From NCBI RefSeq assembly GCF_000733295.1, contig NZ_JPMI01000165.1, positions 231-64,230 of the forward strand: DNA of 64,000 bases. Reading direction: 5' to 3'. A program made the translations under genes and the position numbers. Numbering within the stretch: the first letter of the stretch is position 1; the number at the start of each line of letters is the position of its first letter. The notes beneath the pieces are model-generated. The model was not told the DNA's origin, did no database searches, and saw only the letters and a list, made by a program, of their open reading frames with translations. Positions 40,674 through 48,073 of the stretch are shown here, one piece after another. This stretch comes from Archangium violaceum Cb vi76 (GTDB taxonomy: Bacteria; Myxococcota; Myxococcia; Myxococcales; Myxococcaceae).

Positions 40674-42131
40674 CTACAGGTACGGCGACAACAGCCGGGC
40701 CACTCCGTCCCGCAGGCGGATGGGCAGCGGCCGTGCATTCAGCTCCTCCAGCGTGACGAGCCGCGAGCGCGACAGCCGCTCCTCGATGAGCGCGTCCAGC
40801 CGTGCCGCCAGTGGCGCGTCGTAGCACTCCACGTCGAACTCGAAGTTGAGCCGCAGCGAGCGCGGGTCCCAGTTGGCCGAGCCCAGGAGCGACCACACCC
40901 CATCCACCACCATCAGCTTGGTGTGGTCGAACGGCGGCGCGGTGAGGAAGACGCGGCTGTGGGGGCGCATCACCTGCCACAGCTGCGCGATGGAGGCCCA
41001 CTGCACCACCGGGAGGTTGAGCTTCTCGGGCAGCACCAGGTCCACCCGCACGCCCCGCATCGCCGCCACGTTCAACGCGGTGACGAGCGCCGCTTCCGGG
41101 AGGAAGTACGGCGTGACGATGCGCACCGTGCTCCGCGCGCACGCCAGCGCCCCCAGCAGCGTCAGGCGCAGCGTCTCGAAGTCCTCGTCCGGGCCATCCG
41201 GAATCCCCCGCGCCATCACCGGCCCGGCGGGCTCCAGCGGGGGGAACCACGTCTCCCCGTGCAGGCGCTCCTTCGTGGTGAAGGCCCAGTCCTCGGCGAA
41301 CGTCTCCTGCAACTGCCCCACCACCGGCCCCTCCACGCGGAAGTGCAAGTCCCTCGCGTCGCCGTGGCCCGGCAGGAAGTGCTCGCGGATGTTCATCCCC
41401 CCGGTGAAGCCCACCCGCCCGTCCACCACCAGCAGCTTGCGGTGGTTGCGCAGGTTCATGAAGGGCAGGCGCGCCGGCATCTGCAGCGTGGGCAGGAAGC
41501 GCGCCACCCGCACCCCGGCGCGGCGCAGGCGGCCGGTGATGGGGGGCCAGTCATAGCGCGCGCCCAGCGCGTCGATGAGCACGCGCACCTGCACCCCGCG
41601 CTCCACCGCCCTCCCCAGCGCCTCCGCGAACCGCCGGCCCGCCGCGTCGTTGTCGAAGATGTAGCTGCACAGGGAGATGGAGGTGCGTGCCGTCTCGATG
41701 GCCTCCAGCATGGCCGGGTAGGCGCCCACGTGGGCCTCCAGGGGCACCAGCTTGTTGCCCGGCAGCAGCGGCCGGTGATGCACCACCTCGTCCACCAGGC
41801 GGACGAGCGAGGACAGGTGCGCCGCCGGAGGCACCTCCGCCGCGAGCTGCTCGGGCGTGCACGGGGCGACGTCCGGCTTCGGGGGGAACTGGCCATGCTC
41901 CTGGCGCAACGTCAGCGAGCGGGCCCGGCGGCGGATGCGGTTGATGCCGAGAATCAGGTACAGCACCACCCCCACCAGCGGCACCAGCCACACCAGTCCC
42001 ACCCAGGCCACCGCCGCGCGCACGTCCCGCTTGCGCAGCACCGCGTGCCCGGTGACCAGCAGGTTGGCCACCACCGCGAGCCCCGCCGCCACATGGGGCC
42101 AGACCTCCAGGACCAGCGATTCCAGCGTCAT
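40674..42131 (-). CDS. cls: Cardiolipin synthase-like phospholipase D family protein
   Basis: The product (485 aa) is a membrane-bound phospholipase D-superfamily enzyme that joins two phosphatidylglycerols to form cardiolipin and glycerol. Two N-terminal transmembrane helices ('HVAAGLAVVANLLVTGHAV', 'LVWLVPLVGVVLYLILG') precede two HKD motifs: 'HRKLLVVDGRVGFTGGMN' at about 230 and 'HTKLMVVDGVWSLLGSANWD' at about 400. The Cls N-terminal helical hairpin pattern and length agree with bacterial ClsA. Start ATG 42131 has an AGGAAGG site. It diverges from the Rieske oxygenase gene across 134 bases. Confidence 0.9.
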   Translation of the reverse strand: MTLESLVLEVWPHVAAGLAVVANLLVTGHAVLRKRDVRAAVAWVGLVWLVPLVGVVLYLILGINRIRRRARSLTLRQEHGQFPPKPDVAPCTPEQLAAEVPPAAHLSSLVRLVDEVVHHRPLLPGNKLVPLEAHVGAYPAMLEAIETARTSISLCSYIFDNDAAGRRFAEALGRAVERGVQVRVLIDALGARYDWPPITGRLRRAGVRVARFLPTLQMPARLPFMNLRNHRKLLVVDGRVGFTGGMNIREHFLPGHGDARDLHFRVEGPVVGQLQETFAEDWAFTTKERLHGETWFPPLEPAGPVMARGIPDGPDEDFETLRLTLLGALACARSTVRIVTPYFLPEAALVTALNVAAMRGVRVDLVLPEKLNLPVVQWASIAQLWQVMRPHSRVFLTAPPFDHTKLMVVDGVWSLLGSANWDPRSLRLNFEFDVECYDAPLAARLDALIEERLSRSRLVTLEELNARPLPIRLRDGVARLLSPYL

Positions 42132-42265
42132 CCTTCCTCCGTCCGGTCCTCGGGCCGGGCGTGGAAGTCAATATGTGCATGCTCCGGGCCCGGGCGCGGG
42201 CAGGGGAGGGGAACTCCGTCCGGCATCCTTCAGAGTGACCCGGGAGGTCACCTATACTGCACCCC

Positions 42266-43330
42266 GTGGAACCCCTGCCCAACGCGCCCCTTCCCGATGT
42301 CACCCGCTTCTTCCACCCCGTCCTCCCCGCCCGGAAGTTGAAGGACAAGCCGGTGCGGGTGGAGCTCGCGGGCCGGGCCTATGCCCTCTTCCGCGATGCC
42401 CAGGGCCGCCCCGCCGCGCTCGCCGACGCCTGCCCCCACCGCATGGCCCCCCTGTCCGCCGGCCGCGTCACCCGCGAGGGCCAGCTCGAGTGCCCCTACC
42501 ACGGCTGGCGCTTCGACGCCGACGGCCACGGCCGCAGCCCCAGCCAGCCCGACCTCAAGAAGTGCGACGCGCGCGCCTTCCAGCTCGTCGAGCGCTTCGG
42601 CTACCTCTGGCTCTCCGCGCGCGACACCCCCCTGTCCGCCTTCCCCGACTTCGCCCCCGAGGGCTACGACTTCAACGGCGCCTTCTCCATGCTCTTCCGC
42701 GCGCCGCTGCACGTGACGCTCGACAACTTCAGCGAGGACGAGCACACCCCCTTCGTCCACACCCGCCTGGGGTGGAACCGCGCCCAGGCGAAGGACATCT
42801 CCTACGAGGCGCACAACTTCGAGGACCGCACCGAGGTGCGTTACCGCGCTCCCCAGCGGCCCTCCTTCCTGATTCCCCTGCTGCTGCTGCGCAACGGCGA
42901 CTTCTTCCACAACCACTGGGTGACGCGCTTCGATCCGGTGCGCACCGACTACACCATCACCTGGACGGGCCCCGCCGGCGAGCAGCGCCCCTTCACCAAC
43001 CGCGCCATCATCTTCTTCGTGCCGGAGACGGCGCACACCACGCGCCTGCACACCTTCTCCTTCGGCCAGCTCCACGACGCGCGCCTGCGCCCGCTCCTGC
43101 CCCTGGTGCGCCGCGCCGCGCTCGTCCTGAGCTGGTACGAGGTTCGCGACGACGCCCGCTTCATCCCCCTGGTGGCCCATACCCCCTACAGCCTGAAGGG
43201 CATGCGGCTGGGCAAGTACGACAAGCCCCTCATCCACCACCGCAAGCTGCTCGAGCGCATCTACTTCTCCGGCGGCGACGCCTCCTCTCCGCCCACGCCC
43301 CTCCCGCTGCCCGAGGCCGCCAACGGCTGA
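42266..43330 (+). CDS. Rieske 2Fe-2S oxygenase (aromatic ring-hydroxylating-like)
   Basis: The product (354 aa) has an N-terminal Rieske domain with 'CPHRMAPLS' (~55) and 'CPYHGWRFD' (~75), giving the two Cys and two His ligands. The C-terminal half has a catalytic-type non-heme iron site: 'DNFSEDEHTPFVHTRLGW' provides the Asn/Asp/His pattern of oxygenases of the VanA/PaO-like class. Such proteins hydroxylate or demethylate aromatic or lipid-like substrates and need a separate reductase. GTG 42266 is the only start before the conserved region, with no strong ribosome site. There is no reductase or ferredoxin gene nearby. Confidence 0.85.
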   Translation: MEPLPNAPLPDVTRFFHPVLPARKLKDKPVRVELAGRAYALFRDAQGRPAALADACPHRMAPLSAGRVTREGQLECPYHGWRFDADGHGRSPSQPDLKKCDARAFQLVERFGYLWLSARDTPLSAFPDFAPEGYDFNGAFSMLFRAPLHVTLDNFSEDEHTPFVHTRLGWNRAQAKDISYEAHNFEDRTEVRYRAPQRPSFLIPLLLLRNGDFFHNHWVTRFDPVRTDYTITWTGPAGEQRPFTNRAIIFFVPETAHTTRLHTFSFGQLHDARLRPLLPLVRRAALVLSWYEVRDDARFIPLVAHTPYSLKGMRLGKYDKPLIHHRKLLERIYFSGGDASSPPTPLPLPEAANG

Positions 43331-43657
43331 GCGCCGCACCGTGTCAGGTGGCTGTCCGCCAGGTGACTGGCCCCACGACAGCCCGTGTCCGAGACCCGGA
43401 CAGCCCACTCGTTGATGTCCAAATGGTTGGAATGCATAATGTTTGACCACAAATTGTAATGTCGTTTGGCAATCTTGCCGCACCGGCTGGAGTGTGGGGG
43501 CTCCAGGCCAATCCGGGGGAAACCCGCCAAGCCCCTGAAATGACAAGAGCCCGGCTTCCTGGCACGGCGGGTGCTCAAGGGGAGGCGCGCGCGGCCGCGG
43601 CTGGTGCTCCAGGCGGCCACGTCAACCCCCACGTCGTTCCCGAAAGAGGAAACCCCC
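43331..43657 (+). other. Leader region of the first M57 gene
   Basis: This 327-base gap holds a 25-base interrupted inverted repeat (GTCA, TGGC, GCCA, TGAC) at 43343-43367, a repeated 'gacagccc', an inverted repeat TCCAA/TTGGA at 43418-43431, an AT-rich block up to about 43460, a perfect GGCAATCTTGCC palindrome at 43468-43479 and the sigma-54 type promoter at 43560. No other gene is supported. Confidence 0.6.
43560..43575 (+). promoter_or_regulatory. Sigma-54 type promoter of first M57 gene
   Basis: TGGCACG-N4-GTGCT closely matches the -24/-12 consensus TGGCACG-N4-TTGCT, with GG and GC exactly 12 bases apart. Transcription would start near 43586, giving a 5' leader of about 70 bases. The same signal recurs at the same distance ahead of the paralog, which makes chance unlikely. 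Confidence 0.75.
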
Positions 43658-44458
43658 ATGCGTAAGCTTTCCATGGCGCTGCTGGCTGGTGTGGCACTCG
43701 TTGGCTGCGGTGGTCCCGAGGCCTCCGAGTCCCGTATCCCCACGTTCGAGGAGTTCCAGGCCGAGGCCATCCAGGACGAGGGCAACGTGTTCGTCGTCAA
43801 CGGCGACGAGGCCGTCGAGGGCGTCGAGGGGCTGCGCGCGTACTATGACAACTTCGTGGCCAACGGCGACGTGGGCACCAACCAGGGCGAGCTGGCCGTC
43901 TACTATATCGGCGGCGACATCAAGTGGAGCTCCACTACCGCGCGCAACCTCACCTACTGCGTGAGCAAGACGTCCTTCGGCAGCCGCTACAACACCGTGG
44001 TGAGCGCGATGAACAGCGCGGCCGCGGCCTGGGAGGCCACCGCCAACGTCAACTTCGTGCACTCCAGCGGCTACGACTCCAACTGCACCGCCTCCCAGAG
44101 CGGCGTGGTGTTCGACGTGCGCCAGACCTCCACCACCAGCTACCTGGCGCGCGCCTTCTTCCCCAACTCCAGCCGCTCGGCGCGCAACGTGCTCATCAGC
44201 ACCAGCGCCTTCGGCAACGTCTCGCCCTGGACCCTCACGGGCATCCTCCGCCACGAGCTGGGCCACGCGCTCGGCTTCCGCCACGAGCACACCCGCTCCA
44301 CCTCCTCCGGCTGCTACGAGGACAGCCAGTGGCGCGCGCTGACCAGCACCTATGACCGGGCCTCCGTCATGCACTACCCCCAGTGCAACGGCACCCAGAC
44401 GGGCGATCTCGTGCTGACCAGCCTGGACAAGTCCGGCGCCCGCTCGCTGTACCCGTAG
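43658..44458 (+). CDS. M57-family secreted metalloprotease (first of a tandem pair)
   Basis: The product (266 aa) is a lipoprotein-type secreted zinc endopeptidase of MEROPS family M57, whose founder is PrtB of Myxococcus xanthus. The signal ends in 'GVALVGCGG' (Cys 18 region), a propeptide-like acidic segment follows to about residue 95, and the catalytic domain carries HELGHALGFRHEH (about 199-211), giving the zinc His residues and Glu base of the extended HExxHxxGxxH motif, with Tyr in 'VMHYPQC' as Met-turn region. Four Cys may form disulphides. ATG 43658 has AGAGGA upstream. It is controlled by its own sigma-54 promoter, suggesting expression under developmental or starvation enhancer control. 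Confidence 0.9.
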   Translation: MRKLSMALLAGVALVGCGGPEASESRIPTFEEFQAEAIQDEGNVFVVNGDEAVEGVEGLRAYYDNFVANGDVGTNQGELAVYYIGGDIKWSSTTARNLTYCVSKTSFGSRYNTVVSAMNSAAAAWEATANVNFVHSSGYDSNCTASQSGVVFDVRQTSTTSYLARAFFPNSSRSARNVLISTSAFGNVSPWTLTGILRHELGHALGFRHEHTRSTSSGCYEDSQWRALTSTYDRASVMHYPQCNGTQTGDLVLTSLDKSGARSLYP

Positions 44459-44955
44459 CCTTCGTGGGCCCGGCCCGGGCCCGCGGCTGACGTCCGGACC
44501 GGGGAGGCCCACCTTCACGGCTCGTGAGGGCAGGTATCCCTGGTCCTTCGTCAGGGTTGTTACGGAGGGTTGTTGGTTGATGCTGCAAGTATTAAGATGG
44601 GACAGGGTTGTGGCCGCTCTCGGACCTGGCTGGTCTGTTGGGTAGGCGAGGTGTGTGCCCGCTGTCCGATTCAGCAACATGGGCGTCCAATTCCCGGACG
44701 CTCAGAATGTTATTGGCGCAACGCCTTGGAATCCCATGGGATTTCCAGTGGGGTGTCATGCGCCTTTACGCGAAAGCCGGGAGCGCCTGGAGTGACGGTG
44801 CTCCACGGCTATTCGCGTTATTCCCGCCAAGTCCTTGATTTCCGGTGAGCCCGTTTGTTGGCACGAGGGGTGCTCATGGGGAGGGTCGCGAGGCCGCGGC
44901 TGGTCACCCAGGCGGCTCGTCAACCCCCACGTCGTTCCCGAAAGAGGAAACCCCC
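44459..44955 (+). other. Intergenic region between the tandem proteases
   Basis: This 497-base gap contains a GC-rich nine-base hairpin (44464-44484) just after the first gene that lacks a T-tract, a 14-base perfect palindrome AATCCCATGGGATT at 44730-44743, the sigma-54 type promoter at 44859-44874, and the 5' leader with near-identical last ~40 bases to that of the first gene. No other gene is supported. Confidence 0.6.
44859..44874 (+). promoter_or_regulatory. Sigma-54 type promoter of second M57 gene
   Basis: TGGCACG-N4-GTGCT with GG and GC 12 bases apart, as in the copy at 43560. It lies 97 bases before the ATG at 44956; transcription would start near 44885. The flanking leader is clearly homologous to that of the first gene. 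Confidence 0.78.
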
Positions 44956-45756
44956 ATGCGTAAGCTTTCCATGGCGTTGCTGGCTGGTGTGGCACTCGTT
45001 GGCTGCGGTGGTCCCGAGGCCTCCGAGTCCCGTATCCCCACGTTCGAGGAGTTCCAGGCCGAGGCCATCCAGGACGAGGGCAACGTGTTCGTCGTCAACG
45101 GCGACGAGGCCGTCGAGGGCGTCGAGGGGCTGCGCGCGTACTATGACAACTTCGTGGCCAACGGCGACGTGGGCACCAACCAGGACGAGCTGGCCGTCTA
45201 CTATATCGGCGGCGACATCAAGTGGAGCGCCACCCAGGCGCGCAACCTCACCTACTGCGTGAGCTCCTCCTCCTTCGGCAGCCGCTACAGCACCGTGGTG
45301 AGCGCGATGAACAACGCGGCCGCGGCCTGGGAGGCCACCGCGAACGTCAACTTCGTGCACTCCAGCAGCTACGACTCCAACTGCACCGCGTCCCAGACGG
45401 GCGTGCTCTTCGACGTGCGCCAGACCACCACCACCAGCTACGTGGCGCGCGCGTTCTTCCCGAACTCCAGCCGCTCGGCCCGCAACGTGCTCATCAGCAC
45501 CAGCGCCTTCACCTCGACGGGCGCCTGGACCCTGACGGGCGTGCTGCGCCACGAGCTGGGCCACGTGCTCGGCTTCCGCCACGAGCACACCCGCTCCACC
45601 TCCTCCGGCTGCTACGAGGACAACCAGTGGCGCGCGCTGACCAGCACCTATGACCGGGCCTCCGTCATGCACTACCCCCAGTGCAACGGCACCCAGACGG
45701 GCGATCTCGTGCTGACCAGCCTGGACAAGTCCGGCGCCCGCTCGCTGTACCCGTAA
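44956..45756 (+). CDS. M57-family secreted metalloprotease (second of a tandem pair)
   Basis: This paralog has the same length (266 aa) as its upstream neighbour. The first 70 or so residues are identical and the rest nearly so; changes include 'ATQARNLTYCVSSSSF' versus 'STTARNLTYCVSKTSF', and Val for Ala in HELGHVLGFRHEH. All zinc ligands and Cys are kept, so both should be active. The identity extends into the leader and to the third codon positions of the N-terminal part, more than expected for the divergence in the middle, which suggests recent duplication or gene conversion. The gene converges with the DUF5335 gene and shares a terminator hairpin with it. Confidence 0.9.
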   Translation: MRKLSMALLAGVALVGCGGPEASESRIPTFEEFQAEAIQDEGNVFVVNGDEAVEGVEGLRAYYDNFVANGDVGTNQDELAVYYIGGDIKWSATQARNLTYCVSSSSFGSRYSTVVSAMNNAAAAWEATANVNFVHSSSYDSNCTASQTGVLFDVRQTTTTSYVARAFFPNSSRSARNVLISTSAFTSTGAWTLTGVLRHELGHVLGFRHEHTRSTSSGCYEDNQWRALTSTYDRASVMHYPQCNGTQTGDLVLTSLDKSGARSLYP

Positions 45757-45782
45757 TCCGTCCGCTCTCGTGAGCTGACACC

Positions 45783-45830
45783 GAGGCCGGGGATGCACGC
45801 CTCCACGCGGGGCGGGGCGTCTCCGGCCTC
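45783..45830. terminator. Hairpin between convergent M57 and DUF5335 genes
   Basis: GAGGCCGG pairs with CCGGCCTC (eight bases, extendable to eleven with a wobble) around a GC-rich loop. It lies 26 bases after the protease stop codon and just beyond the end of the DUF5335 gene. The tail 'ttcgttc' is only weakly T-rich, so this is a probable rather than certain bidirectional terminator. Confidence 0.5.
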
Positions 45831-45838
45831 TTCGTTCT

Positions 45839-46213
45839 TCACGCCGGCGCCGGGGCTTCCTCGAGCAGCTCCCGCGACTCGAAGGAGATGAGCGTCTTCA
45901 CGTGGTCCTCGTCCTCGATGTCGAGGCACTCGAGCTCCCCGGTGTCGCTCTCCTCGGCCCAGACGTGCACCGGGTGGAGGATGCGATGGGTGAGCTCCTC
46001 GCCGGGATGGCCCACCGTCACCTCGATGGCGCCCTCGCCGCTGCCCTTCTCCTCGACGAGGATCTCCACCAGCGGCAGGTTCCAGGCCACTCGCTGGTCT
46101 CCCAGCTCCGGTCCCGCGGCCTGGATGCGGACCTGCTGGTCGCGCTCGACGGCGCTCAACAGCAGGAGGTAGTCGGCCCACCGCTCGCGGGGAATCTCTC
46201 GCGTGTGATGCAT
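45839..46213 (-). CDS. DUF5335 family protein
   Basis: The product (124 aa) matches DUF5335: 'HTREIPRERWADYLLLLSAV' at the N-terminus, 'VEILVEEKGSGEGAIEVTVG' in the middle, and 'LECLDIEDEDHVKTLISFE' at the end. It is a small acidic cytoplasmic protein of unknown role, widespread in myxobacteria and other soil bacteria. ATG 46213 has an AGGTG site; the longer frame upstream is not supported by homology. It is transcribed apart from the M23 operon, from which it is separated by a hairpin and 239 bases. Confidence 0.85.
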   Translation of the reverse strand: MHHTREIPRERWADYLLLLSAVERDQQVRIQAAGPELGDQRVAWNLPLVEILVEEKGSGEGAIEVTVGHPGEELTHRILHPVHVWAEESDTGELECLDIEDEDHVKTLISFESRELLEEAPAPA

Positions 46214-46404
46214 GGCGCACCTCGCTGGAAGGCGGGAGGACTCACTGCCTCCCCGTGTTCCAAAGCCGATGCTTCCAAGGTGGGCAGCCGGAGCGGGCGC
46301 GGCCATGGGGAAGCGGGCGGGGAGCGGCGCGGACGAGCCCGTCCGGGGAGCGGGCATCCGGGCGGGCCTCGGGCCCTCGAGCGGAGGGCGGGCCACGGCC
46401 CGGG

Positions 46405-46442
46405 GAAACCACCGCTCCGCCCGGTGAGGAGCGGGGCGGTGG
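46405..46442 (-). terminator. Terminator-like hairpin after the M23 operon
   Basis: CCACCGCTCCGC pairs with GCGGGGCGGTGG, twelve bases with one G-T wobble, around a ten-base loop. On the minus strand it is followed by TTTCC and it begins just past the M23 gene's stop codon. Confidence 0.55.
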
Positions 46443-46452
46443 GGACGACGCA

Positions 46453-46995
46453 TCAGAGCGTGGGGGCGCCGATGATGTTGCCGCAGTAGGCGTTGGTGCC
46501 GCAGGTGGTGCCCTTGCTGGTGTACCAGGCGGACTTGCGGGTGGCGTACTGGCGGTTGTCCGCGTGCACGTGCGGGCCGGTGGCCTGGCCGGTGCCGCCC
46601 ACGAGGCCCAGCGCGCAGCCGTCGCACGTCTTCGAGCCGGAGCTGACGTTGGCGTAGAAGTGGAGCTGGCGGAAGTCCCAGCCGTTGGCGCCGGTGACGA
46701 CGTAGTAGTTGCCCGCGCCGCCGTTACAGGTGGAGCCGTAGCAGGCTCCGGCACAGCCGCCGTAGTACTTGTAGTAGTAGCTGCCCGCCAGCATGCCGCG
46801 GTGGTTCCACTCGTTGCACGAGCCGTTGCCGATATCGAGCGCGGTGTGGCTGCTGCCCGAGCAGCTGTAGTACGTGGTCGAGTTCACGTACGCGGTGGTG
46901 TCGCAGATGGGGCCCTTGGCGGTGGCGGAAACGGCCACCCCGGCCCAGCCCGCCACGAGCGCCGCGGCGGCGTACATCATCTTCTTCGCGTTCAT
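46453..46995 (-). CDS. Secreted M23-type metallopeptidase (LasA/lysostaphin-like)
   Basis: The product (180 aa) begins with a Sec signal peptide (MNAKKMMYAAAALVAGWAGV). The rest is Cys-rich (eight or more Cys) and looks like a compact M23 peptidase that cuts cross-bridges in peptidoglycan: the zinc ligands are in 'SSHTALDIGNG' (His, Asp) and 'GQATGPHVHADNR' (His), and 'YYVVTGANGWDFRQLHFYA' is the usual strand with the second His. GGAGGAAGT lies directly upstream. It is last in an operon with two HEAT-repeat proteins. Use against other bacteria (predation) or in cell-wall remodelling is an inference. Confidence 0.8.
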   Translation of the reverse strand: MNAKKMMYAAAALVAGWAGVAVSATAKGPICDTTAYVNSTTYYSCSGSSHTALDIGNGSCNEWNHRGMLAGSYYYKYYGGCAGACYGSTCNGGAGNYYVVTGANGWDFRQLHFYANVSSGSKTCDGCALGLVGGTGQATGPHVHADNRQYATRKSAWYTSKGTTCGTNAYCGNIIGAPTL

Positions 46996-47054
46996 ACTTC
47001 CTCCTGAGTGCTTCACTCCGGTGTTTCACTGCATGAGGAACTGCCTTCCCCCCG

Positions 47055-48041
47055 TTACTCGCGGATGCGCTCCTTCTCGCGGAGCACCAGGTGCCACTCC
47101 TGCAGGCCCAGCCTGAGCGCGGACTGCCAGGCGTCGATCTCCGCGTCCATCCCCGGGGCCACACCCCGCAGCGACTCGAGCGTGGTGCTCGCGCCGCCCA
47201 TGCCCAGCCGGGCGATGCCCTGCAGCGCCGCCTTGCGCACCGCGGGGTCCTTGTCCGTGCGGTAGAGGTCCACGAGCGAGCGGCGCGTGCTGGCCGCCTC
47301 CGCGCCGGGGACTCCGCCGAGCGCCGTGGCCGAGGCCGCGCGCAGGCCCGGGTGGTCCGTGCGCAGGTTGCCGCGCAGCTTCTCCACCGTCTCGTGGCCC
47401 ACCTGCTCCATGGAGACCTCGGACAGCAGCTTCGCGGCCGCCTCGGGGTCCCTGGAGGCCAGGGCCGTGGCCACGGCCGTCTCGGACACCGTCTGGTCGT
47501 GGCCGAAGTACACCTTGGCGTTCTCGTGGACGAGGTTCTCCACCACCGCCTGGCGCACCTCGGGCGCGCTGTCGCGGATGAGCTGCTCGTACGTCACCAC
47601 GTTGCCGTTCTTGCCCATGGCGTCCACGGAGCCGATCCCCTTCAGCCCGCGCACCGCCGCGGCGCGCAGGGCCGGGTCCGAGTCACTCGCCGCGCGCGCC
47701 AGCAGGGGCTGGAGGAGGGAGGCGTCCTCGCTGAAGCTGGCCTTGCCCGCCACCGCTCCACCCAGGGCCTCCAGCACGTCGGGGTCGCGCTCCCGCTGCA
47801 CGGCGGCGAGCAGCTCCTCGGCCGGCATCACGCGGGCGGCCATCTTCAGCCGCTCCTTCACGTACTTGCGGTAGGCCGGCGAGCCCGTCTTCAGTGCCGC
47901 GCGCAGCTCGTCCAGCATGCCGGTGAAGGAGCACGTCGTCGCGCGCAGGGGCGGCTCGTTCCCAGCGGCGGAAGCGGTGACGGGCAGCAGCCAGGCCGCC
48001 GAGGCGAGCAGCGCCACGCGCCAGCGGGAAGGGCGGTTCAT
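47055..48041 (-). CDS. Exported HEAT-repeat protein
   Basis: The product (328 aa) has a signal peptide ending 'LPVTASA' and then a solenoid of HEAT/armadillo-type repeats: 'SDSDPALRAAAVRGLKGIGS', 'DSAPEVRQAVVENLVHE', 'TDHPGLRAASATALGGVPG' and 'KDPAVRKAALQGIARLGMGG'. Such repeats form binding surfaces. The ATG at 48041 is preferred because AAGGA lies nine bases upstream; ATG codons at 48050 and 48074 are also in frame, the last overlapping the upstream gene's stop (TGATG). Cotranscribed with the upstream anchored HEAT protein and the downstream M23 peptidase. Confidence 0.75.
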   Translation of the reverse strand: MNRPSRWRVALLASAAWLLPVTASAAGNEPPLRATTCSFTGMLDELRAALKTGSPAYRKYVKERLKMAARVMPAEELLAAVQRERDPDVLEALGGAVAGKASFSEDASLLQPLLARAASDSDPALRAAAVRGLKGIGSVDAMGKNGNVVTYEQLIRDSAPEVRQAVVENLVHENAKVYFGHDQTVSETAVATALASRDPEAAAKLLSEVSMEQVGHETVEKLRGNLRTDHPGLRAASATALGGVPGAEAASTRRSLVDLYRTDKDPAVRKAALQGIARLGMGGASTTLESLRGVAPGMDAEIDAWQSALRLGLQEWHLVLREKERIRE

Positions 48042-48073
48042 GCGAGTCATTCCTTCGCGGGAGTGGGGGCTCA

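Noticed and set aside
43468-43479. GGCAATCTTGCC read as a -24/-12 promoter
   Set aside because: The GG-GC spacing is nine, not twelve, bases; it is a plain palindrome. The better match with correct spacing is at 43560.
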